Counted from the first letter of the stretch, positions 21,383 through 29,621 are shown. The stretch is DNA of 29,879 nt from an uncultured Eggerthellaceae bacterium (GCA_910580205.1 CAJTVP010000022.1:1-29879); one strand, 5' to 3'. A program made the numbers and translations. The notes: generated by a model not told the origin, from the letters alone.

Positions 21383-23595
21383 GGTTTCACTTCCTTCAGT
21401 TTCGCCAGCATGAGCGGAACGTTCAGCGGCTTGGGCAGGAAATCATCCATGCCCGCATCCAGGGCCTTCTTCCGATCTTCTTCGAAGGTGGAGGCGGTGC
21501 AAGCGAAAATGCGCACGCTCTCTGCATCTATGCGGTTGAGGGCGCGGATCTCTTGGGCGGCGCTGAAGCCGTCCAACACCGGCATCTGCGCATCCATGAG
21601 GATGGCGGCGAAGCTCCCGATGGGCGAGGCTTTGAAGGCATCCACCGCTTCGCGTCCGTCTGCTGCCAAGACCACCTCGTAGCCTTCTTCGGTCAGGATG
21701 CTTTCGATGATATCCGCGTTCAGCTCATTGTCTTCCGCCACCAGAAGGCGCACGGGACCGTTGTCCTCATCGCTGGGCTCATCAGGAGTCATGGCATCAG
21801 CCGATGATGTCCGTTCGGTCGCGGTGGCCGCCTTCGCTTCGCCGGATGTTCCGTTGCCTTCGCTGGCTCCCTCTGTTGCATTCGCGCCGTTCGTCTCCAG
21901 CGCCGCCTTGCGCCAGGCGGCATTCAACGGCGTGGCGAACTCAACGGTGAAGCAAGAGCCTTCTCCTAGGGTGCTCTCCACCGAAAGGGATCCGCCCATC
22001 TGCTTCGCCAGAAGATAGCTGATGGACATGCCCAGCCCCGTGCCCTTTTGGCTTTCGTCAGTGGAAGAGCGTTCTTGGGTGAACACATCGAAGATCTGCT
22101 CCTGGAACGATTCGCTCATGCCGCAGCCCGTGTCGCAGATGCGGATGGTGGTGCGCACGCGGTAGCCGGACATCTCCAGAGCCTGACCGGCGCTCACGGT
22201 GACCGTGCCCTCTGGCGGCGTGAACTTGACGGCGTTGGACAGGATGTTCATGAGCACTTGTTCCACGCGCACCTCATCTCCCACCACGAAGGGATAAGGG
22301 AGGTGAACCTCTGAAGTGATGAAGCTGATCGAACGCTCCGCCATGGGCTCCCGCTGCATATCGCACACGTTCTCCAAAGCTGCGGTCATGTTGAAAGGCG
22401 CGTTCGCCAGTTCAACTTTGCCTGCTTGGAGCTTGGAGACATCCAAGATGTCGTTCACCAGGGACAGGAGATAGGTGGCAGCGCGGCCGAGCTTCTTGAC
22501 GTAGCCTTCCATGGCCTGCTTGTCATCCATATGGCGTTCCATCAGATGATTCAACCCGATGATGCCGTTCAGCGGCGTGCGGATCTCATGGCTCATGGTG
22601 GAGAGGAACTCTGCGCGAGCGGCGGATTCGGCGTTCGCTGACACGGTGCGTTTGAGGGAGCGATAGATGATGAACATCATGCCCACCAGGAGCACGACCA
22701 CCACGACCAGCATCACGACGGTCATGGTGACGAAGGGCGTGAAGCGTTCGTCGAAGATGCGCATGGGGACTTGCATGATGAACGACCAGGCCGTGCCTTC
22801 GATGGGAGCGAAGGAGAGCATCAGGGATTCCCCTTGGGCGGTGACGCAATTGACGGAGAAGCTCATCCCGTCTGCGATGTTGCGGCGCACGTCTTCAATG
22901 GTCATGCCGCCTTCAAGGTGTCCCGCTTCCAGCATGTCGTAGAAGTTGTTTCGACCGGACAGATCCGTAGCGGGAGAGGAGTTCACGATGTAGTAGCCTT
23001 TGACGTTCACCACGCTGGAGATGCCTTCGCCGTCGAAGCTTTCGATCAGCAGCTGGTCGCGGATGGTGGAAAGGTCAGAGCGGCCGAGCATGCCCGTGAA
23101 CGCTTTGCCCTCGATGACGATCGGAGCTATGCGGATGCCGTAAATGAGCGATTCTTTGGTGGTTTCCAGTTTGCCGTTCACGTCATCGTAGGCCAAGACG
23201 AAATGATCTTTGTTCTCAGCGAACAGCTCATGGTACGTGTGCTGATCCTTCGAGAGCTTGAGGTATGAGCTGCTGTACAGCACGCCTTCCTCATCCATGA
23301 GGTAGACGGCGTTGAAGAGCGCCGATGAGGCCGCTTCCAGATTGAGCTGCTCTTGCGCCTCTTGGATGGTCTCCACATCGTAGACCGTCATGCGCTTGGC
23401 AATGGATTCAAGCCTGCCATAGCAGTTGTCCAGGGCGCCTTCGATGGTCTCAACGTCGTGCCGGGATATCTCGTCTACCGTGGACATGACGTTCGCGGCC
23501 ACGGTGTTGGACAGCTGAGCGAGGTATATGGCCACCGCCGCGATGAGGAGCACCGTTGCGGCGGCGAAGGCCGGAATGTATCTGCGCTTGTCCAT
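21370..23595 (-). CDS. Hybrid sensor histidine kinase with dCache-like sensor
   Basis: 741 residues. Membrane helix at ~8-28; a large extracellular dCache-like sensor at ~30-285 (paired PAS-like folds; AVYLMDEEGVLYSSS and VVNVKGYYIVNSS are the two core strands); second helix at ~287-311; HisKA with H336 in MSHEIRTPLNG; HATPase_c with NAVKFTPPEG (N box), DTGCGM (G1) and GTGLGMS (G2); a Ser/Thr/Ala-rich linker at ~562-612; receiver domain with EDN, D668 in LMDAQMP and the lysine of LPKPL. There is no DNA-binding output and no partner regulator gene nearby, so signal output must pass to a protein encoded elsewhere. No ribosome binding site; the start is probably leaderless. Confidence 0.95.
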   Translation of the reverse strand: MDKRRYIPAFAAATVLLIAAVAIYLAQLSNTVAANVMSTVDEISRHDVETIEGALDNCYGRLESIAKRMTVYDVETIQEAQEQLNLEAASSALFNAVYLMDEEGVLYSSSYLKLSKDQHTYHELFAENKDHFVLAYDDVNGKLETTKESLIYGIRIAPIVIEGKAFTGMLGRSDLSTIRDQLLIESFDGEGISSVVNVKGYYIVNSSPATDLSGRNNFYDMLEAGHLEGGMTIEDVRRNIADGMSFSVNCVTAQGESLMLSFAPIEGTAWSFIMQVPMRIFDERFTPFVTMTVVMLVVVVVLLVGMMFIIYRSLKRTVSANAESAARAEFLSTMSHEIRTPLNGIIGLNHLMERHMDDKQAMEGYVKKLGRAATYLLSLVNDILDVSKLQAGKVELANAPFNMTAALENVCDMQREPMAERSISFITSEVHLPYPFVVGDEVRVEQVLMNILSNAVKFTPPEGTVTVSAGQALEMSGYRVRTTIRICDTGCGMSESFQEQIFDVFTQERSSTDESQKGTGLGMSISYLLAKQMGGSLSVESTLGEGSCFTVEFATPLNAAWRKAALETNGANATEGASEGNGTSGEAKAATATERTSSADAMTPDEPSDEDNGPVRLLVAEDNELNADIIESILTEEGYEVVLAADGREAVDAFKASPIGSFAAILMDAQMPVLDGFSAAQEIRALNRIDAESVRIFACTASTFEEDRKKALDAGMDDFLPKPLNVPLMLAKLKEVKPCVG

Positions 23596-23601
23596 GCATG
23601 C

Positions 23602-23610
23602 AGTGTAGCA
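23602..23610 (-). promoter_or_regulatory. Leaderless promoter of the kinase gene
   Basis: Minus strand extended -10 TGC-TACACT (hexamer 23602-23607), 6 nt before the ATG at 23595. It sits in the 40-nt gap after glsA, so the kinase and solute-binding protein genes can be expressed apart from glsA. The same extended -10 occurs in the trpL promoter. Confidence 0.6.
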
Positions 23611-23635
23611 GGGAAGCGCCGTTCACACGCGAAAA

Positions 23636-24634
23636 TCAGCTTTGTTCTTGAGTGGGACGGCACTGGCAGATGCAGAGCCTGCTGGCAGCGAAGATGTTGA
23701 GCTCCAGCTCATGCATGATCTCCCGGATGGCAAGCTGGGCTCTGACCGAGTTGCCTGCTTCATCCAGGGGAGGGGAGAAGGCGGCTATGCCGAACATGCC
23801 GGGCATCACGCCCAGCACCCCGCCGCCCACGCCGGACTTCGCCGGGATGCCGGATTTGTAAAGCCAGTCGCCCGTGCGTTCGTAAAAGCCGACCGTGGTG
23901 ATGAGCGACGTGACTTTTGGAGCGAAATCGGGGTCGAAGACCTGCGTGTTCGTAACGGGGTTGAAGCCATCATTCGCGATGGTGGCCGCCATGATGGAAA
24001 GCGCTTCTGCCGTGGTGCCCAAGGAGCACTGGCGCGTGTACAGGTCCAGAGACAGATCCGGATCGTCATAGATGCGGCCATAGTCCTTGAGCAGCCACGC
24101 GATAGAGCGATTGTTGAAATCCGTAGCGGATTCAGAGGCGTAGAGCTCTTCGATGACCTCAGGTTCCGCGCCTGTGAGCTCTTTGATGTTGTCCACGATG
24201 GCCTGCCACTTCTTCTCTTTGTTCCCCACGGGCTCCACCAGGGAACAGGCGGCGATGGCGCCGGCATTCACCAACGGAGAAGAAGGCCGGTCCTTTTCCA
24301 GAAGAATGGCCATGATGGAGTTGAAGGGCAATCCCGTGGCATCCGCGCCCACCTTGTTGAGGATGTCCACGGCGCCATATTCGCGCATGGCCAAGATGGC
24401 GGTGGGCACCTTGGAGACGGATTCGATGCCGAAGGTGTGCGTGCTGTCCCCCACGGAGATGATGGTGCCGTCCAGCAGGCAGACGCTGATGCCGAACAGG
24501 TTCGAGTCCACGGAAGCCAGGTACGGGATGTAGCTGGCATTCTTGCCACCGGATTCAGAGCGCACTTTTTGATAGGCGTTCTCCACGGCCCGCTTGACCT
24601 CATCGGCGGTGATGTTCTTGTGCGAGGCTGCCAT
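23636..24634 (-). CDS. glsA: Glutaminase A
   Basis: 332 residues. Serine-dependent beta-lactamase-fold glutaminase that converts glutamine to glutamate and ammonia. Catalytic S72-x-x-K75 (ESVSK), preceded by GDSTHTFGIESVSK; NAGAIAACSL; ATDFNNRSIAWLL; YTRQCSLGTTAEALSIMAAT (as YTRQCSLGTT); and KSGVGGGVLGVMPG, the conserved C-terminal motif. The start at 24634 is set by AAAGGAGG; the longer frame to 24790 is not used. It is usually ~310 residues; the C-terminal ~20 residues here are a Cys-containing extra tail (SRLCICQCRPTQEQS). First gene of the minus-strand cluster; it may aid acid resistance or nitrogen supply. Confidence 0.94.
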   Translation of the reverse strand: MAASHKNITADEVKRAVENAYQKVRSESGGKNASYIPYLASVDSNLFGISVCLLDGTIISVGDSTHTFGIESVSKVPTAILAMREYGAVDILNKVGADATGLPFNSIMAILLEKDRPSSPLVNAGAIAACSLVEPVGNKEKKWQAIVDNIKELTGAEPEVIEELYASESATDFNNRSIAWLLKDYGRIYDDPDLSLDLYTRQCSLGTTAEALSIMAATIANDGFNPVTNTQVFDPDFAPKVTSLITTVGFYERTGDWLYKSGIPAKSGVGGGVLGVMPGMFGIAAFSPPLDEAGNSVRAQLAIREIMHELELNIFAASRLCICQCRPTQEQS

Positions 24635-24733
24635 GATGCCTCCTTTCGCGGCATGATGGGTGAGGATAGCGCGCAGACGGGCGAAAAGGCTTTCTGGTTT
24701 GAGGACCGTTGCGAAGGTGTGACTGAAACGGGT

Positions 24734-24781
24734 ATGGCGAACCGGACGGTGGGATGTTCTTGGGAATGGCGAACCGTCCGG
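24734..24781. promoter_or_regulatory. Combined direct and inverted repeat upstream of glsA
   Basis: ATGGCGAACCG occurs twice in direct orientation (24734-24744 and 24766-24776). Overlapping it, CCGGACGGT (24742-24750) and ACCGTCCGG (24773-24781) form a perfect 9-bp inverted repeat. It lies about 100-150 nt upstream of glsA and could be an operator or an RNA hairpin. Confidence 0.45.
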
Positions 24782-24812
24782 CGGGGGCACTCGCGCCTAC
24801 ACTGCGCCTGCG

Positions 24813-24843
24813 AAAAATTATGGTGATTTTTACCATAATTTTT
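24813..24843. terminator. Bidirectional AT-rich terminator inside repeat copy B
   Basis: AAAAATTATGGT-GATTTTT-ACCATAATTTTT: a perfect 12-bp inverted repeat with A-run and T-run ends, so it can terminate transcription in both directions. It lies between divergently transcribed genes, where no coding transcript needs to end. Conserved as the partial hairpin at 1-22. Confidence 0.8.
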
Positions 24844-25320
24844 CTTGGCTCCGCGAATCGGCGCGACACCCCCGGCCGGCCCGGTTCTCGCCTGCGCGCG
24901 GCGGGGAACGCGTGACGTGATGCCGTCGGGACCCCTGCGGGGCCCACATCGCCATCATGGTGCACGCTGCGCGTGCGGGGGCGGCTGCGCCGCCAAAGTG
25001 CGCGCCGGTTGATTTGCCTGTTCTGTGTTCGGATAACGGCGCCGAACTTGATGCGCGGCTTTGCCGCGCGATGGCGACGTCTTCTCCTGTTTCTGAAGCA
25101 GTACCTGGCGACGGATGTGCATACCCAGCATCCAGTTGCATATGACCCTCAGTGGCAGGCAATGCCTGCGCTACAGGGCCAGGGTGGACCTGAAAAATCA
25201 AAGGAAGCTCTGTAGCGCGCCCATTGGGCGCCAATGGTCAACCACGCGAACAGGAAGACCTGCCTGCGCATCCGCCGCTTGGTCGAGCATCCGGGTTGGA
25301 GCAGCCATCGTGCATGCGGT
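24822..25320. repeat. Intergenic mosaic repeat, copy B (longest)
   Basis: Fills most of the 726-nt gap between glsA and fetA. It contains, in order: the terminator module shared with copy A (24822-24887); the hairpin GGCGGC-TGC-GCCGCC (24980-24994) with GCGCGCCGGTTGAT (from 25000) shared with A and C; a module shared with C (GGCGCCGAACTTGATGCGCGGC in pieces, CAGCATCCAGTT, TGACCCTC) ending in the hairpin GCAGGC-AAT-GCCTGC (25155-25169); and a module shared with D (25195-25320) with CCATTGG-GCG-CCAATGG. Small open frames here match those in copy C at a few residues (TAAPNLMRG against ITAPNLMRG), but indels and changing frames argue against coding. Confidence 0.8.
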
Positions 25321-25360
25321 CCCGGTGTACACTGCACTCTTATATAGGAGAGGAGGAGCG

Positions 25361-26038
25361 GTGGCGCTGTTCGAAGCGAGAGGGCTGTGCGTTTCCTATG
25401 AGATGGCGGATGAACCGGGCGGTCCAGCGCCCCGGCTGGAGAACATTTCGCTCTGCCTGGAACGAGGGCGCATCTACGACCTGACCGGTCCATCCGGTGC
25501 AGGCAAATCCATGCTCTTGCGCGCCTGCGCTCAGATGATGGCCGTCCAAAGCGGCACCCTCGCACTCAATGGCGAAGACAGCAGCGCGTTCAGCTTCCAG
25601 GAATGGCGACGACGCGTGAGCTTGGTCCCACAGCACGCTTCTCTGGTGAAAGGCACCATCCGCGACAACCTGCTCCTTCCGTGGACGCTGCGCGTGAACC
25701 GCGGGGCGCAGCCGCCTTCTGATGAAGAGCTGCAAGGGCTTTTGGACGCAGCGGCGCTGGGTGTGACGCTGGATCGGGATGCGGCGAAGCTTTCGGGCGG
25801 CCAGGCGGCGCGCGTGGCTTTGGTGCGCACGTTCGCTACGAAGCCTGATGTGCTGCTTCTGGACGAAGTGGACGCCGCTTTGGACGACGCTTCGGCGGAT
25901 GCGGTGGGAGAGCTCACGGAGCGGATGGCCGCTGCGGGCGCAGCCTGTTTGCGCATCCGGCATCGAGCTTCGGACGGACGCGCCGCAGAAATATTCCGGC
26001 TTGAGCGAGGCATATTGAAGAGGCAGGCGGTCGCATGA
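25361..26038 (+). CDS. fetA: ABC exporter ATPase, FetA-like
   Basis: 225 residues from GTG 25361 behind GGAGAGGAGG. Walker A GPSGAGKS (43-50), Q-loop VSLVPQHASL, signature LSGGQAARVAL, Walker B VLLLDEVDAALDD, and a short C terminus. It pairs with the UPF0014-type permease that overlaps its stop (ATGA). Together they match E. coli FetAB (YbbL/YbbM), an ATP-driven iron exporter that raises resistance to oxidative stress. A possible -10 TACACT is at 25328-25333 just after the end of repeat B, without a good -35. The open frame extending back to 25115 lies in the repeat and is excluded. Confidence 0.88.
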   Translation: MALFEARGLCVSYEMADEPGGPAPRLENISLCLERGRIYDLTGPSGAGKSMLLRACAQMMAVQSGTLALNGEDSSAFSFQEWRRRVSLVPQHASLVKGTIRDNLLLPWTLRVNRGAQPPSDEELQGLLDAAALGVTLDRDAAKLSGGQAARVALVRTFATKPDVLLLDEVDAALDDASADAVGELTERMAAAGAACLRIRHRASDGRAAEIFRLERGILKRQAVA

Positions 26039-26826
26039 CCGGCGGCGTGATCGACATAGGTTATCTGGAGCTCTTCGCCGCCAGCGCGCTCATGCTGGTG
26101 GCGGGCATCGTGTCGTGGCGGCTGGCGCTGGGCCAGGAGAAGAACATCGCCGTGTCCACGGTGCGCGTGTTCGTGCAGCTGCTGGCCATGGGATTCGTGC
26201 TCATCTACCTGTTCCAGTACCAGAGCTGGTGGTTGGTGCTCATCGTGATCTTGGCCATGGCCCTCTGCGCTACGCAGATCGCTGTGAGCCGCGTGAAGAA
26301 TCAGGTGCGCGGACTCTGGCTGCCGGTGTTCGCGTCCCTGCTCTGTTCTTCGGTGGTGATCGCGTTCGTGGTGGTGGAAGGGGTCATCCAACCGGAGCCG
26401 TGGTACAGCGCCCGCCAGCTGGTGCCCATCTCCGGCATGGCGCTGGGCAACACGATGTCAGCCACCGCCGTGGCCATCGACCGATTGTTCTCTGATATGG
26501 ATAGCCGTTCAGAAGAGATCTTCACCCTGGTGGCGCTGGGGGCCACCCCGCGCGAAGCAGCGTTCCCATCCATCAAAGCCGCCGTGGGCGCTGGCATCCT
26601 GCCCACCCTGGCCACCATGAGCGCAGCGGGCATCGTGCAGATCCCCGGCATGATGAGCGGGCAGATCCTGGCGGGCGCGGACCCGGTGATCGCGGCTAAA
26701 TATCAGATCGTGGTGCTGCTCATGATGTCGGCGGCCACCACCCTGGCCATCGTGCTGATCTGCTTCCTCACCTTCCGCAAGCGATTCTCCAAAGAGGGCT
26801 ATTTCCTGGACGCAGGCATCCGCTGA
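26035..26826 (+). CDS. fetB: UPF0014 / FetB-like iron export permease
   Basis: 263 residues with seven or so membrane helices. Family markers: GQEKNIAVSTVRVFVQLLAMG (as QEKNIAVSTVRVFVQLLAMG), LVPISGMALGNTMSATAVAI, LVALGATPREAAFPSIKAAV, MSAAGIVQIPGMMSGQILAG and DPVIAAKYQIVVL. It forms the membrane part of the exporter with FetA and is translationally coupled to it. Normal length. Iron is the best-supported substrate for the family, but other metals are possible. Confidence 0.92.
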   Translation: MTGGVIDIGYLELFAASALMLVAGIVSWRLALGQEKNIAVSTVRVFVQLLAMGFVLIYLFQYQSWWLVLIVILAMALCATQIAVSRVKNQVRGLWLPVFASLLCSSVVIAFVVVEGVIQPEPWYSARQLVPISGMALGNTMSATAVAIDRLFSDMDSRSEEIFTLVALGATPREAAFPSIKAAVGAGILPTLATMSAAGIVQIPGMMSGQILAGADPVIAAKYQIVVLLMMSAATTLAIVLICFLTFRKRFSKEGYFLDAGIR

Positions 26827-26942
26827 AGCGCGCTTTCGTGCAACTGGATGCTTCCCCTGTGCAGGTAAGCTCCGATGGTCTTGCCCCTGGCGAAGGCTCT
26901 TGGCACACTGAGGCTGTTTCCGGAAGGGATGGGAAGGCGGCC

Positions 26943-27380
26943 ATGAAGCTCAACGTGGTGGAAGACGGACAAGCGCAGGATATCGAAGTGAGCATCCGAT
27001 GCCCGCGCATTGACGGGCGCGTGCGCTCCATCATGGCCTCCGTGAGCGCGCTGGATCGCAAGCTCATGGGTGAGGTGGACGGACAGACGCGCATCTTGGC
27101 GGCGAAGGACGTGCTCTACGCGGACACGGTGGACGGGCGCACCTTCCTCTATACCGAAAGCGCCGTGCTGGAAAGCCGCTTGCGCCTTCGCGAGGTGGAG
27201 GAAGCGCTGGAGGGCACGGAGTTCGTGCGCATCTCGAAGTCTGCGCTCGTGAACTTCGATCACGTGCGCGCCTTGCGTCCCTTCGCGAATGCTCGGCTGG
27301 AGCTCATCTTGGACAACGGCGAGCATTCGATCGCTTCGCGGCAATACGCCCCTGCCATCAAAGAAAAACTAGGACTGTGA
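26943..27380 (+). CDS. LytTR DNA-binding regulator
   Basis: 145 residues from ATG 26943; an in-frame ATG at 26838 would add 35 unconserved residues. The C-terminal ~95 residues are a LytTR domain: KDVLYADTVDGRTFLYT, LREVEEALEGTEFVRISKSALVNFDHV (in pieces LEGTEFVRISKS and ALVNFDHV), and NGEHSIASRQYAPAIKEKLGL at the end (SRQYAPAIKEKL). No receiver domain, so it is a stand-alone regulator. It is followed by a DUF3021 gene, the usual arrangement, in which the membrane protein is thought to hold or inhibit the regulator. Confidence 0.9.
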   Translation: MKLNVVEDGQAQDIEVSIRCPRIDGRVRSIMASVSALDRKLMGEVDGQTRILAAKDVLYADTVDGRTFLYTESAVLESRLRLREVEEALEGTEFVRISKSALVNFDHVRALRPFANARLELILDNGEHSIASRQYAPAIKEKLGL

Positions 27381-27437
27381 CCGTTCGCGCTCCTCAGCCA
27401 CGTTGGGTGGAGGGGCCGTTGCGGAAAGGAGGGCCTC

Positions 27438-27890
27438 ATGAGCCCGATCGTCAAGAACACGCTGTTAGGCGGATGCGCCATCTTCACCATTGCCATGGGG
27501 GTCTGGACGCTCATGGGATTCATCTTCGCCGGCCCTGAATACGGGCTGGTGATCACGATCACCTTGCTCATCGGTTGTTTGGCGTTGGCGGGGCTTCAGA
27601 CGCTCTGGTTCACGAACACGGTGGTGAAGCAGCTGGCCTACCCGGCGCGCGTGCTCTGTTTTGGGCTCTGCGCCTTCGCCGTGTTGGCTGCATGCGCCTA
27701 CTTCGGGCAATGGTTCCCCACGGATGACCTGGGCGCGTGGGCCAGCTTCGCCGTGATCTACTTGGTGATATTGGGCGTGATGACGGCGGTCTTCGCGGTG
27801 CGCTACCGCAGGACCGCGCGCGACTTGGATGACGCGCTGGCCCGGTATCGCTCCGGCCGCCCTGGCGAAGGGGGCGAGAAAACCCGCTGA
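27438..27890 (+). CDS. DUF3021 membrane protein
   Basis: 150 residues with four hydrophobic segments at about residues 6-30, 38-56, 70-90 and 103-122, and a polar C-terminal tail. Matches the small four-helix proteins found beside LytTR regulators. Good ribosome binding site (AAAGGAGG) before the ATG. Likely partner or anti-regulator of the upstream LytTR protein. Confidence 0.85.
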   Translation: MSPIVKNTLLGGCAIFTIAMGVWTLMGFIFAGPEYGLVITITLLIGCLALAGLQTLWFTNTVVKQLAYPARVLCFGLCAFAVLAACAYFGQWFPTDDLGAWASFAVIYLVILGVMTAVFAVRYRRTARDLDDALARYRSGRPGEGGEKTR

Positions 27891-27917
27891 TCCCCCGCGT
27901 TCGCCCAGCGCATTGAC

Positions 27918-27923
27918 TACAAT
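27918..27923 (+). promoter_or_regulatory. -10 element ahead of the B3/B4 gene
   Basis: TACAAT about 69 nt before the start codon at 27992. No convincing -35. An ATG at 27932 lies 8 nt downstream, but the strong ribosome binding site before 27992 makes that the start. Confidence 0.4.
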
Positions 27924-27991
27924 AAGGGCCAATGTGCTTCGCCGGGCCCTCGCAGGAGCCCCGCGCGAAGAAGCGAACGAAGGAGGGGCTC

Positions 27992-28717
27992 ATGAAGCGG
28001 TTCGTGACGGAGGATTCTTTCTGGGAGCTGTTCCCGGAGGCGCAGATCGGCATCGTGGTGGCCCATGGCATGAAGCCGACGGACCAGGTGGCGGATGAGG
28101 ACGCGCAGGCCATCGCGCGGCAGCTCAAGGAGGCGAACGCGGCGGCTGACCAGCATCTCAACTCCAACACCATCTCCCAGAACGAAGTGGTGTCCGTGTG
28201 GCGCGACGCCTATCAGAAGTTCAAGACGAAGAAGGGCGCGCGCAGTTCCGTGGAGAACCTGCTCAAGCGCGTGCTCAAGGGCAACCCGGTGGGGTCCATC
28301 ACGCCGGCCGTGGATGTGTACAACACGGTTTCGCTCACGTATGCGCTGCCGGTGGGCGGCGAGGACATCGACGCCATGGAGGGTGACATCCGCTTGGGCA
28401 TCACCGAAGGCGGCGACGCGTTCCGCGCGCTGGGGGATGAAGAAGATGCGCCCACGCTGGAAGGGGAGCTTTGCTATCGGGACGATGCGGGCGCCATCTG
28501 CCGTTGCTGGAATTGGCGCGACGGGCAACGCACGGCGCTGTCGGATGATTCTTCGAAGGTGTTCCTGATCATAGAATCCGTGGACCCCGCGCGGGCTGAT
28601 GACTTGCAGGCGGCCGTGGACCTGATGGCTGATCTGGTGTCCGAGCGGCTGGGAGCGCAGATCTTCGCGAAGGAGATCGTCACGCGGGATAACCCCATCA
28701 TGGTGATCGACGAGTGA
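27992..28717 (+). CDS. B3/B4 domain protein
   Basis: 241 residues. Matches the stand-alone B3/B4 fold family related to the beta subunit of phenylalanyl-tRNA synthetase: FPEAQIGIVVAHGMKPTD, a helical middle, VWRDAYQKFKTKKGARSSVE, NLLKRVLKGNP, ITPAVDVYNTVSLTYALPVGG, DIDAMEGDIRLGIT and GELCYRDDAGAICRCWNWRDGQRT (quoted in parts). In stand-alone form it may act on or bind an aminoacyl-tRNA or amino-acid derivative; function unproven. ATG 27992 follows GAAGGAGGGG. Confidence 0.9.
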   Translation: MKRFVTEDSFWELFPEAQIGIVVAHGMKPTDQVADEDAQAIARQLKEANAAADQHLNSNTISQNEVVSVWRDAYQKFKTKKGARSSVENLLKRVLKGNPVGSITPAVDVYNTVSLTYALPVGGEDIDAMEGDIRLGITEGGDAFRALGDEEDAPTLEGELCYRDDAGAICRCWNWRDGQRTALSDDSSKVFLIIESVDPARADDLQAAVDLMADLVSERLGAQIFAKEIVTRDNPIMVIDE

Positions 28718-28760
28718 GCGCGGCTTCGCAGGATACGGAACGCAGGGAACGCGAACGGGC

Positions 28761-29516
28761 ATGATCGGCACCATTGCGAACACCATCGCCATCCTCATCG
28801 GGAGCTTGGTCGGCAGTCTGGTCAAACAGGGGCTGAAGGAGAAGTACCAGCTGGTGCTCTACACGGCCATGGGGCTTGCGGCTACAGGGTTGGGCATTCA
28901 CGCGGTGGTCATCAACATGGAGGACAGCATCTATCCGGTGCTGTTCATCGGCAGCCTGGCGTTGGGCGGCCTTGCGGGCACAGCGCTGGATATAGAAGGG
29001 CGCTTCGACCGGTTGGTGAATCGGACGAAGAAGCCGGCGCCAGACGAAGGGGCTGAGAGCGCTAAAGATGCCATGGAAGCGGAAGACGCGCCGCGGGCGG
29101 GAAGCCCCGCCGAAGGGCTGTCCACGGCCATCGTGCTGTTCTGCTTCGGAACGCTTTCCATCCTGGGACCCATCAACAGCGCGCTCCGCGGAGACGAGAC
29201 GTTCCTGTTCACGAACGCCACGCTGGATCTGGTGACTTCTTTGGTGCTGGCATCAACCTATGGCCCCATCATCGCGGTGGCGGCGGGTGTGCTGTTCGCC
29301 TGGCAGGGAAGCATCTTCCTGCTGGCGCAGTGGGTGTCTCCGCTGCTGACGGCGGACTTGATGGCGGAGATATCCATCGTGGGCGGCTTCTTGATCCTGG
29401 CGTCCGGGTTGTCCATCTTGGAGATCAAGAAGATCTCCGTCATGAACTTCCTGCCTTCGCTGCTGGTGCCGCCACTCTGGTTTTGGATTATGAGCCTGCT
29501 GCCGTTGGCGAATTGA
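28761..29516 (+). CDS. DUF554 membrane protein
   Basis: 251 residues with six or seven membrane helices. N-terminal GTIANTIAILIGSLVGSLVK, then GLAATGLGIHA, FIGSLALGGLAGTALDIE, a polar loop at ~90-115, and FCFGTLSILGPINSALRGDE (the family's signature region). Integral inner-membrane family of unknown function, sometimes called YdfK-like. The start at 28761 has only a weak purine-rich stretch upstream. Followed after 9 nt by a long nested hairpin. Confidence 0.9.
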   Translation: MIGTIANTIAILIGSLVGSLVKQGLKEKYQLVLYTAMGLAATGLGIHAVVINMEDSIYPVLFIGSLALGGLAGTALDIEGRFDRLVNRTKKPAPDEGAESAKDAMEAEDAPRAGSPAEGLSTAIVLFCFGTLSILGPINSALRGDETFLFTNATLDLVTSLVLASTYGPIIAVAAGVLFAWQGSIFLLAQWVSPLLTADLMAEISIVGGFLILASGLSILEIKKISVMNFLPSLLVPPLWFWIMSLLPLAN

Positions 29517-29525
29517 CGCTGCGGC

Positions 29526-29621
29526 TTCCCAGGTGCACCTGATCTTGGGCCTTGTTTTGGGCTCGGCGTTGGACGAAGCCAACTTGGCCCAAAGGCGGCC
29601 CAATCTCAGGCACCCTGGGAA
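29526..29621. terminator. Long nested hairpin after the DUF554 gene
   Basis: Four stems nested around one loop: TTCCCAGG with CCTGGGAA at the outside (bulged extension through CACCTGA/TCAGGC), TTGGGCC (29545-29551) with GGCCCAA (29597-29603), TTTGGGC (29556-29562) with GCCCAAA (29587-29593), and GTTGG (29568-29572) with CCAAC (29579-29583), loop ACGAAG. Far larger than needed for an ordinary terminator, and with no U-run. Confidence 0.7.

Noticed and set aside
23642..24826. 394-codon plus-strand frame opposite glsA
   Set aside because: Mirrors a clear glutaminase gene with catalytic residues on the other strand.
24957..25215. Small open frames in repeat B resembling those in repeat C
   Set aside because: A few residues match (NLMRG, CAYPASS), but indels shift the frame between copies and no ribosome binding site is consistent, so the similarity follows from the DNA repeat. 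A degraded coding origin cannot be fully excluded.
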